From NCBI GenBank assembly GCA_018818835.1, contig JAHIRD010000100.1, positions 1 to 44,758 of the forward strand: 44,758 bases of DNA, written 5' to 3'. Below, in pieces: positions 24,885 through 31,430 of the stretch. The DNA is from Pseudomonadota bacterium (GTDB taxonomy: Bacteria; Desulfobacterota; Desulfobacteria; Desulfobacterales; Desulfolunaceae). The notes under the pieces were generated by a model, which searched no databases, was not told the origin of the DNA, and saw nothing but the letters and a program-made list of their open reading frames with translations. Position 1 is the first letter of the stretch. Each line of letters begins with the position of its first letter. A program made the translations under genes and the position numbers.

Positions 24885-26228
24885 ATGAACACCACAATAA
24901 AATCATTTTTGTTAGTCATTTTCTGCACCTTTTGCCTTATGTTAAGCGTTACTTTTTCCTTCGCCGAGACCTCGAATAATCCGGAAGGGATCATGGAAAA
25001 CACTGACAACCTGCTTTCCGAAAGCCAAGAAAATCCGGACACCATGGCCATGGAGCCAGGTGAACAAACCGGTGAGCAGGCCTCGGACATGGAGGAAATG
25101 ACCATGCCCACCGATGGGGAACCACCATCGGGTGTCAACAGCGAATCGACCGTGCATTATACGGTCAAAAAAGGGGACACCCTTTGGGATCTTTCACAAC
25201 GGTTCAACAACAGCGCCTGGAAATGGCCGGGTATGTGGAGCGACAACAAACAGCTGACCAACCCCCACCGGATTTATCCCGGACAAAAAATCAAGCTTTT
25301 TTTCCGAAGTGACATTGAGCGTATCAAAAAAATTCAGGCAAAAGCTGCCGAAGAAAAAATGGTAACAGAAACCGTTGAGGTCGCCCCGGAAGTTGTTGAA
25401 CCCGACGAAACGGAAAAAACAGTGGAAGCTGTCGAGCCAGTCAAAATAGATGATACGGCTGATAATGAAGGCGACAATGTCTCGGATCTCAAACTTCCTT
25501 TTTACCACTATTCCAAAATCGGTGGTATCGGCTTTATGACTCCGGAGCCCTCTGTAGACCATGGGTATATCTTCAAACTCAAAGGTTCCGACCGGTTGAT
25601 GATCAGCAAAGGCGATGAAGTGTTTATCAAGGAGGACAACAAGAAAACACTGATTCCCGGTGCCAAATATTTCTGTTATGAACTATTGGATCCAAGTTTT
25701 GTCAAAAACCGGATTAAAGAAGAATCCAATCTTTTCAAATTGGGCCGGAAAGTCAAAAAAACAAAGGTCGGGTACCAGCACCTGATCACAGGTGTCATTC
25801 AGATCACGAGCAAAAAATCCGGATATGCCGTGGGTACCGTAATTCAGTCTTACAAGACCATTGGATTAAAAAACTTCCTCATTCCCTATACCTATCGGTC
25901 ACCGGACATCACCCTTTCAGCCAGCGTGGAAGGCCTGACAGGTTCCATCATCGCCTCGGAAGAGGGCGAAGGAATTTTTGGTGACGATAAAATCGCCTTT
26001 ATTGACAAAGGCAGCAAGGACGGTGTCAAAGACGGCCAGATGTACAATATCTTCTATCCCGAAGAAAAAGGTTCCGCAGAGCTGCTGGGCGGCAAAAAAC
26101 TCTTTGTTCCGGTTGATTTCGCGTCCTTTTTAGTGCTTCATACAGATGATACTGCATCCACGGTTTTGATTACCAGTGCATATCAGGGAGTATCCTCAGG
26201 GGATATGTGGCATTATCCTCTGGAGTAG
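24885..26228 (+). CDS. Secreted LysM-domain protein
   Basis: A 447-residue exported protein. ATG 24885 gives a clear signal peptide (about 1-27, cleavage after SFA). An acidic Met/Glu-rich linker is followed by one LysM domain (about 91-140, HYTVKKGDTLWDLSQRF...LTNPHRIYPGQKIKLFF), which binds peptidoglycan. A Val/Glu-rich spacer (about 150-185) leads to a long C-terminal domain of beta character (GIGFMTPEPSVDHGYIFKL... to VSSGDMWHYPLE). This resembles the uncharacterised LysM-plus-C-terminal proteins of Deltaproteobacteria and matches no catalytic family I know. It is probably a periplasmic or envelope-associated cell-wall-binding protein. It is monocistronic, with its own promoter and terminator. 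Confidence 0.8.
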   Translation: MNTTIKSFLLVIFCTFCLMLSVTFSFAETSNNPEGIMENTDNLLSESQENPDTMAMEPGEQTGEQASDMEEMTMPTDGEPPSGVNSESTVHYTVKKGDTLWDLSQRFNNSAWKWPGMWSDNKQLTNPHRIYPGQKIKLFFRSDIERIKKIQAKAAEEKMVTETVEVAPEVVEPDETEKTVEAVEPVKIDDTADNEGDNVSDLKLPFYHYSKIGGIGFMTPEPSVDHGYIFKLKGSDRLMISKGDEVFIKEDNKKTLIPGAKYFCYELLDPSFVKNRIKEESNLFKLGRKVKKTKVGYQHLITGVIQITSKKSGYAVGTVIQSYKTIGLKNFLIPYTYRSPDITLSASVEGLTGSIIASEEGEGIFGDDKIAFIDKGSKDGVKDGQMYNIFYPEEKGSAELLGGKKLFVPVDFASFLVLHTDDTASTVLITSAYQGVSSGDMWHYPLE

Positions 26229-26251
26229 GATTTTAATAATTAATAAAAAAT

Positions 26252-26291
26252 AAAGACCTTCCATGGCTGGGCTGTGGGGGGTCTTTTTTTT
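26252..26291 (+). terminator. Terminator after the LysM gene
   Basis: AAAGACC (26252-26258) pairs with GGTCTTT (26280-26286), with more pairing in the GGCTGGGCTG region, and a run of T to 26291. An R1 repeat begins where the T-run ends. Confidence 0.8.
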
Positions 26292-26366
26292 ATGGGAGTT
26301 ATGGGACAGATAGGACCTGATGGGACTTATGGGAGGTATAGGACTCATGGGACTTATGGTGATTTA
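26291..26366. repeat. R1 period-9 array (about 8 units, one of 10 nt)
   Basis: Units TATGGGAGT, TATGGGACA, GATAGGACC, TGATGGGACT (10 nt), TATGGGAGG, TATAGGACT, CATGGGACT, then a partial unit. All are variants of YATRGGAC-type units. Two further units lie at 26400-26412. It sits between the LysM terminator and the end of the PP-loop gene. Confidence 0.8.
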
Positions 26367-26399
26367 TTCTTGAGGTCAGGCCCTGCGCGCCTTATGGCT

Positions 26400-26412
26400 C
26401 ATAGGTCCCATG
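26400..26412. repeat. R1 fragment
   Basis: CATAGGTCC followed by CATG, the same register as the arrays above, close to the end of the PP-loop gene. Confidence 0.5.
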
Positions 26413-26429
26413 TCCTATTCTAATCCTAA

Positions 26430-27428
26430 TCACCCCAGCATTAATGGTCTCAGGGTGCTTGATACAATGCTTTTGACCCTTAGGATTTCCACGCGGTCTT
26501 TCCAGGTCACAACAACGTCGGCGCTTTGTCCTTCAGGGGTCTTGGTGTAGCCCACACTGATGGCTGCAGCCATTTTCAGTGACTCATTGTCGATGTCGGC
26601 CGGGACAAGGATGACCGGACTGCCGATATCCTTTACATCCAGATGGGCGTATTTTTCCGGATCATGGAATTTCATCACTGACTGGTTGTCTGCCTGGGTT
26701 CGCCCAACGATAATTTTCACCGTTTCATTCAAGCGGATATGACGGCCGAACTTCAATAAATGGATATCATTGTGAGAAACGTTCTCATCGTGGTTGAAAA
26801 GATCTTTCAGGCGAATGGAGAAATTTTTATCCGTAAGCAGACACCCCCCCGCTGGGGATGGATAATCACGGATGCCCAATTCCCTGGCCAGCTGAATCTG
26901 GGGTTTACGTGATCTTCCTGAAAAATCCATGAGTTTTGAACGGTCAACCAGTCCTCTTTTTTCCACGTCTGTTTCCGGTAGCACCCGGGCACTCAAAGGC
27001 CTTATAATCAATCCATCAAACCCGGACTGTTTTTCCACATATCGAAGGGACGGCTTGGTCTGTGACAAAGGGCGCTGCCCGGCCACTTCGCCGCTGAACA
27101 GGAAATCATAATTGCCTTGAGCCATCATATCACCAGCCAGCTTGAACATGAGCGCATGACAATCCCTGCACGGGTTCATATGTTTTCCGTAGCCCAGGGG
27201 CGGATTTTTGAGCATGGCAAGGTATATGTCCGTGATATCCTTTTTAATCAAAGGGATTCCTGTCTGGCGGGCTGCCCTGGCGGATTTGTCCGCTGTAAAA
27301 AAGGGAGTTTCAAAACTTACCCATGTCACATCAATGTCCTGTTTTTTTAATATCATACCGGCAAGAATACTGTCCAGGCCTCCGGAACAGAGACCCAGGG
27401 CACGTACACGTTGTTTTTTTTCTATCAT
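26430..27428 (-). CDS. PP-loop ATPase of the tRNA-thiolation (MnmA/ThiI-like) type
   Basis: A 332-residue protein. The PP-loop ATP-binding motif SGGLDS is at residues 15-20. Two conserved cysteine positions suit sulfur chemistry: the C87xxC90 pair in NPCRDCHALMF, and Cys196 in SPAGGCLLTD. The order matches the MnmA/ThiI superfamily, in which ATP activates a uridine and a cysteine delivers sulfur. The C-terminal part (about 205-330, FGRHIRLNETVKIIVGRTQADNQ) resembles the NFACT-R/DUF814 module fused to such PP-loop domains in deltaproteobacterial and archaeal proteins. The tRNA position modified is not known. It may also be a persulfide-dependent enzyme of another kind. No operon partner is evident. 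Confidence 0.8.
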   Translation of the reverse strand: MIEKKQRVRALGLCSGGLDSILAGMILKKQDIDVTWVSFETPFFTADKSARAARQTGIPLIKKDITDIYLAMLKNPPLGYGKHMNPCRDCHALMFKLAGDMMAQGNYDFLFSGEVAGQRPLSQTKPSLRYVEKQSGFDGLIIRPLSARVLPETDVEKRGLVDRSKLMDFSGRSRKPQIQLARELGIRDYPSPAGGCLLTDKNFSIRLKDLFNHDENVSHNDIHLLKFGRHIRLNETVKIIVGRTQADNQSVMKFHDPEKYAHLDVKDIGSPVILVPADIDNESLKMAAAISVGYTKTPEGQSADVVVTWKDRVEILRVKSIVSSTLRPLMLG

Positions 27429-27471
27429 TCCACTATTTCCATTATTTGCTTGACTCGATAAACCAGAAAAT

Positions 27472-27519
27472 CACAGTGCGGCATAGCCACAAACAAAAAA
27501 CATGTCTCTCACGGAGGCA
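27472..27519 (+). repeat. R5 leader followed by the GTCTCTCACGGAGGCA motif
   Basis: CAGTGCGGCATAGCCACAAA with an AAAAAAC tail (27472-27500), then GTCTCTCACGGAGGCA (27504-27519), then R2 in reverse. The 16-mer recurs exactly at 43913-43928, where a period-9 CACAAAGAT/CACAGAGAA stretch follows it. Confidence 0.7.
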
Positions 27520-27526
27520 TGCTTTT

Positions 27527-27575
27527 CTTCGTGCTCTTCGTGTTCTTGAACGACCAAAGGGAGTGGGTGGTTAAA
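27527..27575 (-). repeat. R2 repeat, reversed
   Basis: On the plus strand TTCGTGCTCTTCGTGTTC shows the 9-nt period; GAACGACCAAAGGGAGTGGG and TGGTT follow. This matches 9738-9776 in the same direction. Confidence 0.7.
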
Positions 27576-27631
27576 CTATTTAATCGTTTTTCTTCATGAC
27601 CTTCATGTACGTCATGGTAAAATTGCTTTTT

Positions 27632-27664
27632 GTTTCAATCCCAGCCAACGCCTTGGATTGAAAC
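27632..27664. repeat. Hairpin GTTTCAATCC/GGATTGAAAC
   Basis: A perfect 10-bp inverted repeat (27632-27641 and 27655-27664) with a 13-base loop. The arms look like CRISPR repeat ends, but there is a single copy. Confidence 0.6.
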
Positions 27665-27680
27665 CTTGTTTTCTTTTTTA

Positions 27681-27729
27681 TCCACCACCCGTTCGCTACG
27701 CTCACTGAAGGACACGAAGAGCACGAAGG
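27681..27729 (+). repeat. R2 repeat, forward
   Basis: ACCACCCGTTCGCTACGCTC, ACTGAAGG, ACACGAAGAGCACGAAGG. Nearly identical to 15741-15792. It ends directly at the end of the next gene (stop at 27730). Confidence 0.75.
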
Positions 27730-28941
27730 TCAGAAAACCGTGGCCTCATCGGGACTGGGATGAAACGCCATCGTCCCCGAATTACCGTCCTTGGCGAGGA
27801 TGTGTTTGACATAATCCACGATAAGCGCGGAGCTCATTTCCATGGGGCTCATTGTATCAATATAGTGTTCCAGATCACCCCCACCTGACTTCAACACCTT
27901 GGGGCAGCCCGAGATACACGTACACTTCCCCTGGAGTGACAGGATATGATCTTCCATTTTCTTTTTTAATTCCGCCGAAGGGAGACTCCTGTATGCTCTG
28001 CATATATCGGCCAGCTGAACGGGTGAAGGGAAATCCCTTGATTCCATGACCGTTTTAAAAACATCTGAAAATCGCAGCAGACCTTTATGGATATGCCCTT
28101 TTCGAATCATGTTTTTACCGGCCCAACCGGCTTTGAGCCATTTAAATATGCCGCATTTCATATTTTTTTCCCCAGAGCTGTCTTCCAGATACACAGACAC
28201 GGAAAAGGAATCATACAGGTAGGACTTGACCCAGCTGAGCCCTATCATATTCAGGCCTTTTTCTCCGGAGTAAAAATAATCCAGGTCCTTATCATCTCCC
28301 AGAATAAAGCCTTTTTTCCCAACATCGGACACATCCTTCTGTTTTAAAATGGAGATCAAGGCATTTTGCCCCTTGTACTTCATCAGGATCACGGTCCGGT
28401 AAGAATCGTAACCGTAATAGGCCCCGGTGTTGGGGTCGGGTGTGTTCTGCATATAATAAACACCCCGGGTCACAATGGGATCCGTGATATGCGCCAGGCG
28501 GTTCCACAAAGGGGGAAGATTGGTTCCTACACCGCCATGGATGTCCCGCCAGGACGACAGACGGATCATGGAGGGCATAATCGCACATGAAGGGATATCA
28601 GGATTAAAGCAGTATTGGGTAAGACGCTCTATATCGGCTTTTACATCAAATCCGCAATAGGCTGTGGCAGCATGATCAAGCCCACCTTGGTACAGGGGTT
28701 CCGCCTGGTTTTCATTCGACCCCACGTAGTCAAGAATATCCTTGATTTGGCCAGGATCAAATCTTACGTTATCAGATGTCACCAGACGAAAAAGATGATC
28801 AAATCCCGAAAGAGTCTGCCCGGTTTCGGCGACCGCGTCAGAACCGGAGTATAAACATAACGAGAACAACAAGATAAGAACTGCACCCACAGGCAGTTTA
28901 GATTTTTCAGTCAACATCATCAGTATAAAAAACGTCTCCAT
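27730..28941 (-). CDS. Secreted protein of unknown family
   Basis: About 403 residues in the long form. A hydrophobic stretch, LPVGAVLILLFSLCLYSGSDAVA, near residues 17-39 is a signal peptide or anchor. A start at the later ATG near 28917 would give a more usual signal peptide, but neither start has a good ribosome-binding site. After export, no catalytic motif is visible. Distinct stretches are GGVGTNLPPLWNRLAHITDP and TPDPNTGAYYGYDSYRTVIL in the middle, and CTCISGCPKVL near the end, with three cysteines that may form disulfides or bind metal. There is no obvious partner. It looks like a periplasmic or surface protein found in few lineages. Confidence 0.6.
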   Translation of the reverse strand: METFFILMMLTEKSKLPVGAVLILLFSLCLYSGSDAVAETGQTLSGFDHLFRLVTSDNVRFDPGQIKDILDYVGSNENQAEPLYQGGLDHAATAYCGFDVKADIERLTQYCFNPDIPSCAIMPSMIRLSSWRDIHGGVGTNLPPLWNRLAHITDPIVTRGVYYMQNTPDPNTGAYYGYDSYRTVILMKYKGQNALISILKQKDVSDVGKKGFILGDDKDLDYFYSGEKGLNMIGLSWVKSYLYDSFSVSVYLEDSSGEKNMKCGIFKWLKAGWAGKNMIRKGHIHKGLLRFSDVFKTVMESRDFPSPVQLADICRAYRSLPSAELKKKMEDHILSLQGKCTCISGCPKVLKSGGGDLEHYIDTMSPMEMSSALIVDYVKHILAKDGNSGTMAFHPSPDEATVF

Positions 28942-29103
28942 GATTTAATGATGCACCTCGCGATACACCCTATCAGAACCGGCTCGGGCATCTTCAATGA
29001 ATCATGCCATGAATTCAATGCTGCATGCCCCCCATCCCACAGGCGAATGGCTGTTTTTTATACCATATTACCTTTAAAATCAAACGGTGAATTGGAATAA
29101 TGC

Positions 29104-30801
29104 TTATAACATACCTTTTTTCAAAATGGCAATCAGAAGCCAGATCCCAAAAACAGCAGCCACGGAAAACCCGATCATACCCACAAGAGAAACCCCATAC
29201 ACAAGGGGAGGGGTCTTAAATGCGAGCAAAAGGGCCGAGCCAATAATCAATGATCCGATAATAATGGAAAAAGACACCCGGTTGCTCACCTGATCATAGG
29301 TCCGTAACAAGTTCCCCAACCCCTTGATCTCAACGTTGAGGGTCAACTTGTTCTGACGAGCGTTGCGGGCCACCTGAAGGACTTCCCTGGGCAAGTCCTG
29401 AAACACGGATATGGAGTCCGACAAGGCTGTCAACATGCCTTCCGTGATTTTTCTGGGGGAATAACGGGACAATTTGGCCCGTTTCACAAAGGGTTCAGCA
29501 TGGGCAATCATGTCAAAGCCCGGATCAAGAAGGCGGGCGATTCCTTCCAGGGCTGCAAAGGCTTTGATCATCAAAAAAATCACCGGCGGCACACTCACCT
29601 TGTTGCGGGTGGCAATGGCCAGAAAATCCTGTAGCAATCGTCCCAGATCAATTTCTTTAAGGGATTTGAACAAATGCCGCCCCATGAAATCGTCGATTTC
29701 CTTTTCAAAAAGACGTATATCCGGTTCCTCTTCGTAGTTCCCAAGATCAAGCAGCAGACGTGCACTTCTCTCGGAATCCTTTTTGGCGACGCTTTCAAGA
29801 AGATCGATAAAAAGTGCCCGCCTCCGTTTATCCACAAAGCCTGTCATTCCGAAATCCAAGGGACAGATGACATTGCCCGGCAGAACGAACACGTTTCCCG
29901 GATGGGGATCTGCATGAAAAAAGCCGAATTCAAAGACCTGTTTCATGATAAAATCAGCTCCCCTGGCCGTAATTATCTTCCGGTTGAGCCCTTCCGCTTC
30001 AAGGAGTTTGACATCGGACACTTTGATACCACGCACATATTCCATGGTTAATACCCGATTCTTCGAATAGTCCGGGTAAAGTTTGGGAATATAAACGGTC
30101 CGATCCCTCAAAAACTGGGCAGCCATCCTCTCCATGCTCGACGCTTCAATACCGTAGTCCAGCTCACGTTCCAAGGTCCGGGCAAATTCTTCAATGACAT
30201 GCACCGGCTTCTGAAAAGACAATTCCTCGATATGATTTTCCATCAGGGTGGCGATATGCAGCATGATCTCCAGATCCACCTCAATAATCTTTCGGATCCG
30301 GGGTCTCTGGATTTTCACCGCCACAACATCCCCGTCCTTGAGCACAGCCTTATGGACCTGGCCAATGGATGCCGAAGCAAGGGGTATCTCATCTATGGAT
30401 TCGAACAGGGATTCAACCCGATCACCCAGCTCATGCTCGATGATATGCCGGGCCTCATCAAAAGAAAAAGGGGGGACGTCATCCTGGAGTTTCTCAAACT
30501 CCCGGATCACATCAGCTGGAATGATATCCGGACGGGTTGACAGAATCTGGGCGAATTTAATAAAGGTGGGGCCCAGTTCCTCAAAAAGAAGACGAATCCG
30601 CTCGGCCCGGCTTAATTTTTCAACATTGTCCCGTTTATGTTGTGAAATCATCTGAAGACCGATTTCCAGATACTGATCGATCTTGAGTCTGTTCACCAGA
30701 TCCCCGAATCCATACTTAAAAATAATGGTCAGGATTTGGCGATAGCGATTAAAGTTCCTATAGGTCCGCCCGATCACACCAATTTTTCTGATACTTACCA
30801 T
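29104..30801 (-). CDS. UbiB/AarF-type (ABC1) atypical kinase
   Basis: A 565-residue membrane-anchored protein. Family motifs in order: KFAQ (82-85, where KxGQ is usual), the Ala/Ser-rich loop LASASIGQVHKA (141-152), Lys163 in AVKIQRP, HADPHPGN (296-303), and the metal-binding LDFGMTG (315-321). Two membrane helices end the protein (about 510-530 and 540-560). UbiB proteins are required for ubiquinone or menaquinone-type lipid metabolism and act as atypical ATPases. The Gly-to-Ala change in KxGQ is unusual, because this motif is typical for the family and limits protein-kinase activity. AAGGA precedes the ATG. It is downstream of the phasin-like gene by 27 bases, so the two are one operon. Confidence 0.9.
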   Translation of the reverse strand: MVSIRKIGVIGRTYRNFNRYRQILTIIFKYGFGDLVNRLKIDQYLEIGLQMISQHKRDNVEKLSRAERIRLLFEELGPTFIKFAQILSTRPDIIPADVIREFEKLQDDVPPFSFDEARHIIEHELGDRVESLFESIDEIPLASASIGQVHKAVLKDGDVVAVKIQRPRIRKIIEVDLEIMLHIATLMENHIEELSFQKPVHVIEEFARTLERELDYGIEASSMERMAAQFLRDRTVYIPKLYPDYSKNRVLTMEYVRGIKVSDVKLLEAEGLNRKIITARGADFIMKQVFEFGFFHADPHPGNVFVLPGNVICPLDFGMTGFVDKRRRALFIDLLESVAKKDSERSARLLLDLGNYEEEPDIRLFEKEIDDFMGRHLFKSLKEIDLGRLLQDFLAIATRNKVSVPPVIFLMIKAFAALEGIARLLDPGFDMIAHAEPFVKRAKLSRYSPRKITEGMLTALSDSISVFQDLPREVLQVARNARQNKLTLNVEIKGLGNLLRTYDQVSNRVSFSIIIGSLIIGSALLLAFKTPPLVYGVSLVGMIGFSVAAVFGIWLLIAILKKGML

Positions 30802-30828
30802 CCAATATCATCCTTAAAGGCAGGAGAT

Positions 30829-31128
30829 CTATTTCCCGCACATTTTTTTCAGTTTTTCAACCTCTTCTTTCAAAGCATCCAAATCTTTTTTGCTGGCGAT
30901 ATCGGCCTTGCCCATGTATTCGACAATCCCTTTTCGTATCTGCTGTTCCATATCATTTCGGGCGTCTTCATATTTTTTCATCATGTCATCGATGAACTTC
31001 CTTCCTTCCTCTTCGCTCATCTTGCTTTTCTTGATCATGTCCCTGGTGATTTCTTCAATTTCAGCCTGGGTTTTAAGGGCCATTCCAAGACCTGTCATCA
31101 TGGCTTTTTTCATAAATTCTAAGGGCAT
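30829..31128 (-). CDS. Phasin-like (polyhydroxyalkanoate granule-associated) protein
   Basis: A 99-residue, nearly all-helical protein. AAGGAG lies 6 bases before ATG 31128. The sequence has phasin-type helices rich in Lys, Glu and Met (ALKTQAEIEEITRDMIKKSKMSEEEGRKFIDDMMKKYEDARNDM...) and a C-terminal coiled coil ending KEEVEKLKK. This suits the small PHA-granule phasin or PhaF/I-type group. It begins the operon that continues with the UbiB-like kinase. PHA accumulation itself is not shown by any other gene in the window, so the granule role is inference. It could instead be a general lipid- or membrane-binding helical protein. Confidence 0.65.
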   Translation of the reverse strand: MPLEFMKKAMMTGLGMALKTQAEIEEITRDMIKKSKMSEEEGRKFIDDMMKKYEDARNDMEQQIRKGIVEYMGKADIASKKDLDALKEEVEKLKKMCGK

Positions 31129-31169
31129 TATTATCTCCTTTTCGTCACTGGTGAATGTATAAGATGGCG

Positions 31170-31252
31170 TCGTAAAAAGTCCCATATGCGGCGTTATAGT
31201 GTTTGGCCTATGGACCTTTTTCCATAGCCATCCATCTGCCGACTTTTTACGA
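31170..31252. repeat. MITE-like inverted-repeat element
   Basis: TCGTAAAAAGTC (31170-31181) is the perfect reverse complement of GACTTTTTACGA (31241-31252). A nested arm CTATGGA/TCCATAG (31208-31227) lies inside. Flanks read GATGGCG on one side and GTTCATC on the other. From memory, TCGTAAAAAGTC-ended elements are common in deltaproteobacterial intergenic DNA. No transposase is nearby. Confidence 0.65.
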
Positions 31253-31350
31253 GTTCATCAAAAATAATATCCGGGGGCGTGTTTATACCCCCAAAAGGCC
31301 GGAAAACTTAAATCATATTATCTTAGAAGGATTTCCAAGGGAAAGTAAAG

Positions 31351-31384
31351 AAAAAAGGGGGCGCATCGCGGGATACGCCCCCTT
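31351..31384 (-). terminator. Terminator of the 601-residue acyl-CoA dehydrogenase gene
   Basis: On the minus strand AAGGGGGCG (31384-31376) pairs with CGCCCCCTT (31363-31355), then TTTTTT (31356-31351). Confidence 0.85.
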
Positions 31385-31430
31385 ATTTATTCTAATAAAT
31401 AGCCGATAAGCTATTTGGGTTCAGCGGACT

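Larger units (their letters stand above)
27429..27729. other. Intergenic repeat cluster with an inverted pair of R2 copies
   Basis: About 300 bases, no gene. It holds the R5 leader (27472-27500), the 16-mer GTCTCTCACGGAGGCA (27504-27519), reversed R2 (27527-27575), a hairpin (27632-27664) and forward R2 (27681-27729), which reaches into the stop region of the next gene. Confidence 0.65.
31129..31430. other. Intergenic: 83-bp inverted-repeat element and a terminator
   Basis: About 300 bases. It holds a 12-bp perfect inverted repeat with nested hairpin (31170-31252) and the terminator of the acyl-CoA dehydrogenase gene (31351-31384). There is no gene. Confidence 0.6.

Noticed and set aside
27632-27664. 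GTTTCAATCC...GGATTGAAAC resembles a CRISPR repeat
   Set aside because: There is a single copy. No spaced repetition and no cas gene is seen anywhere in the window.
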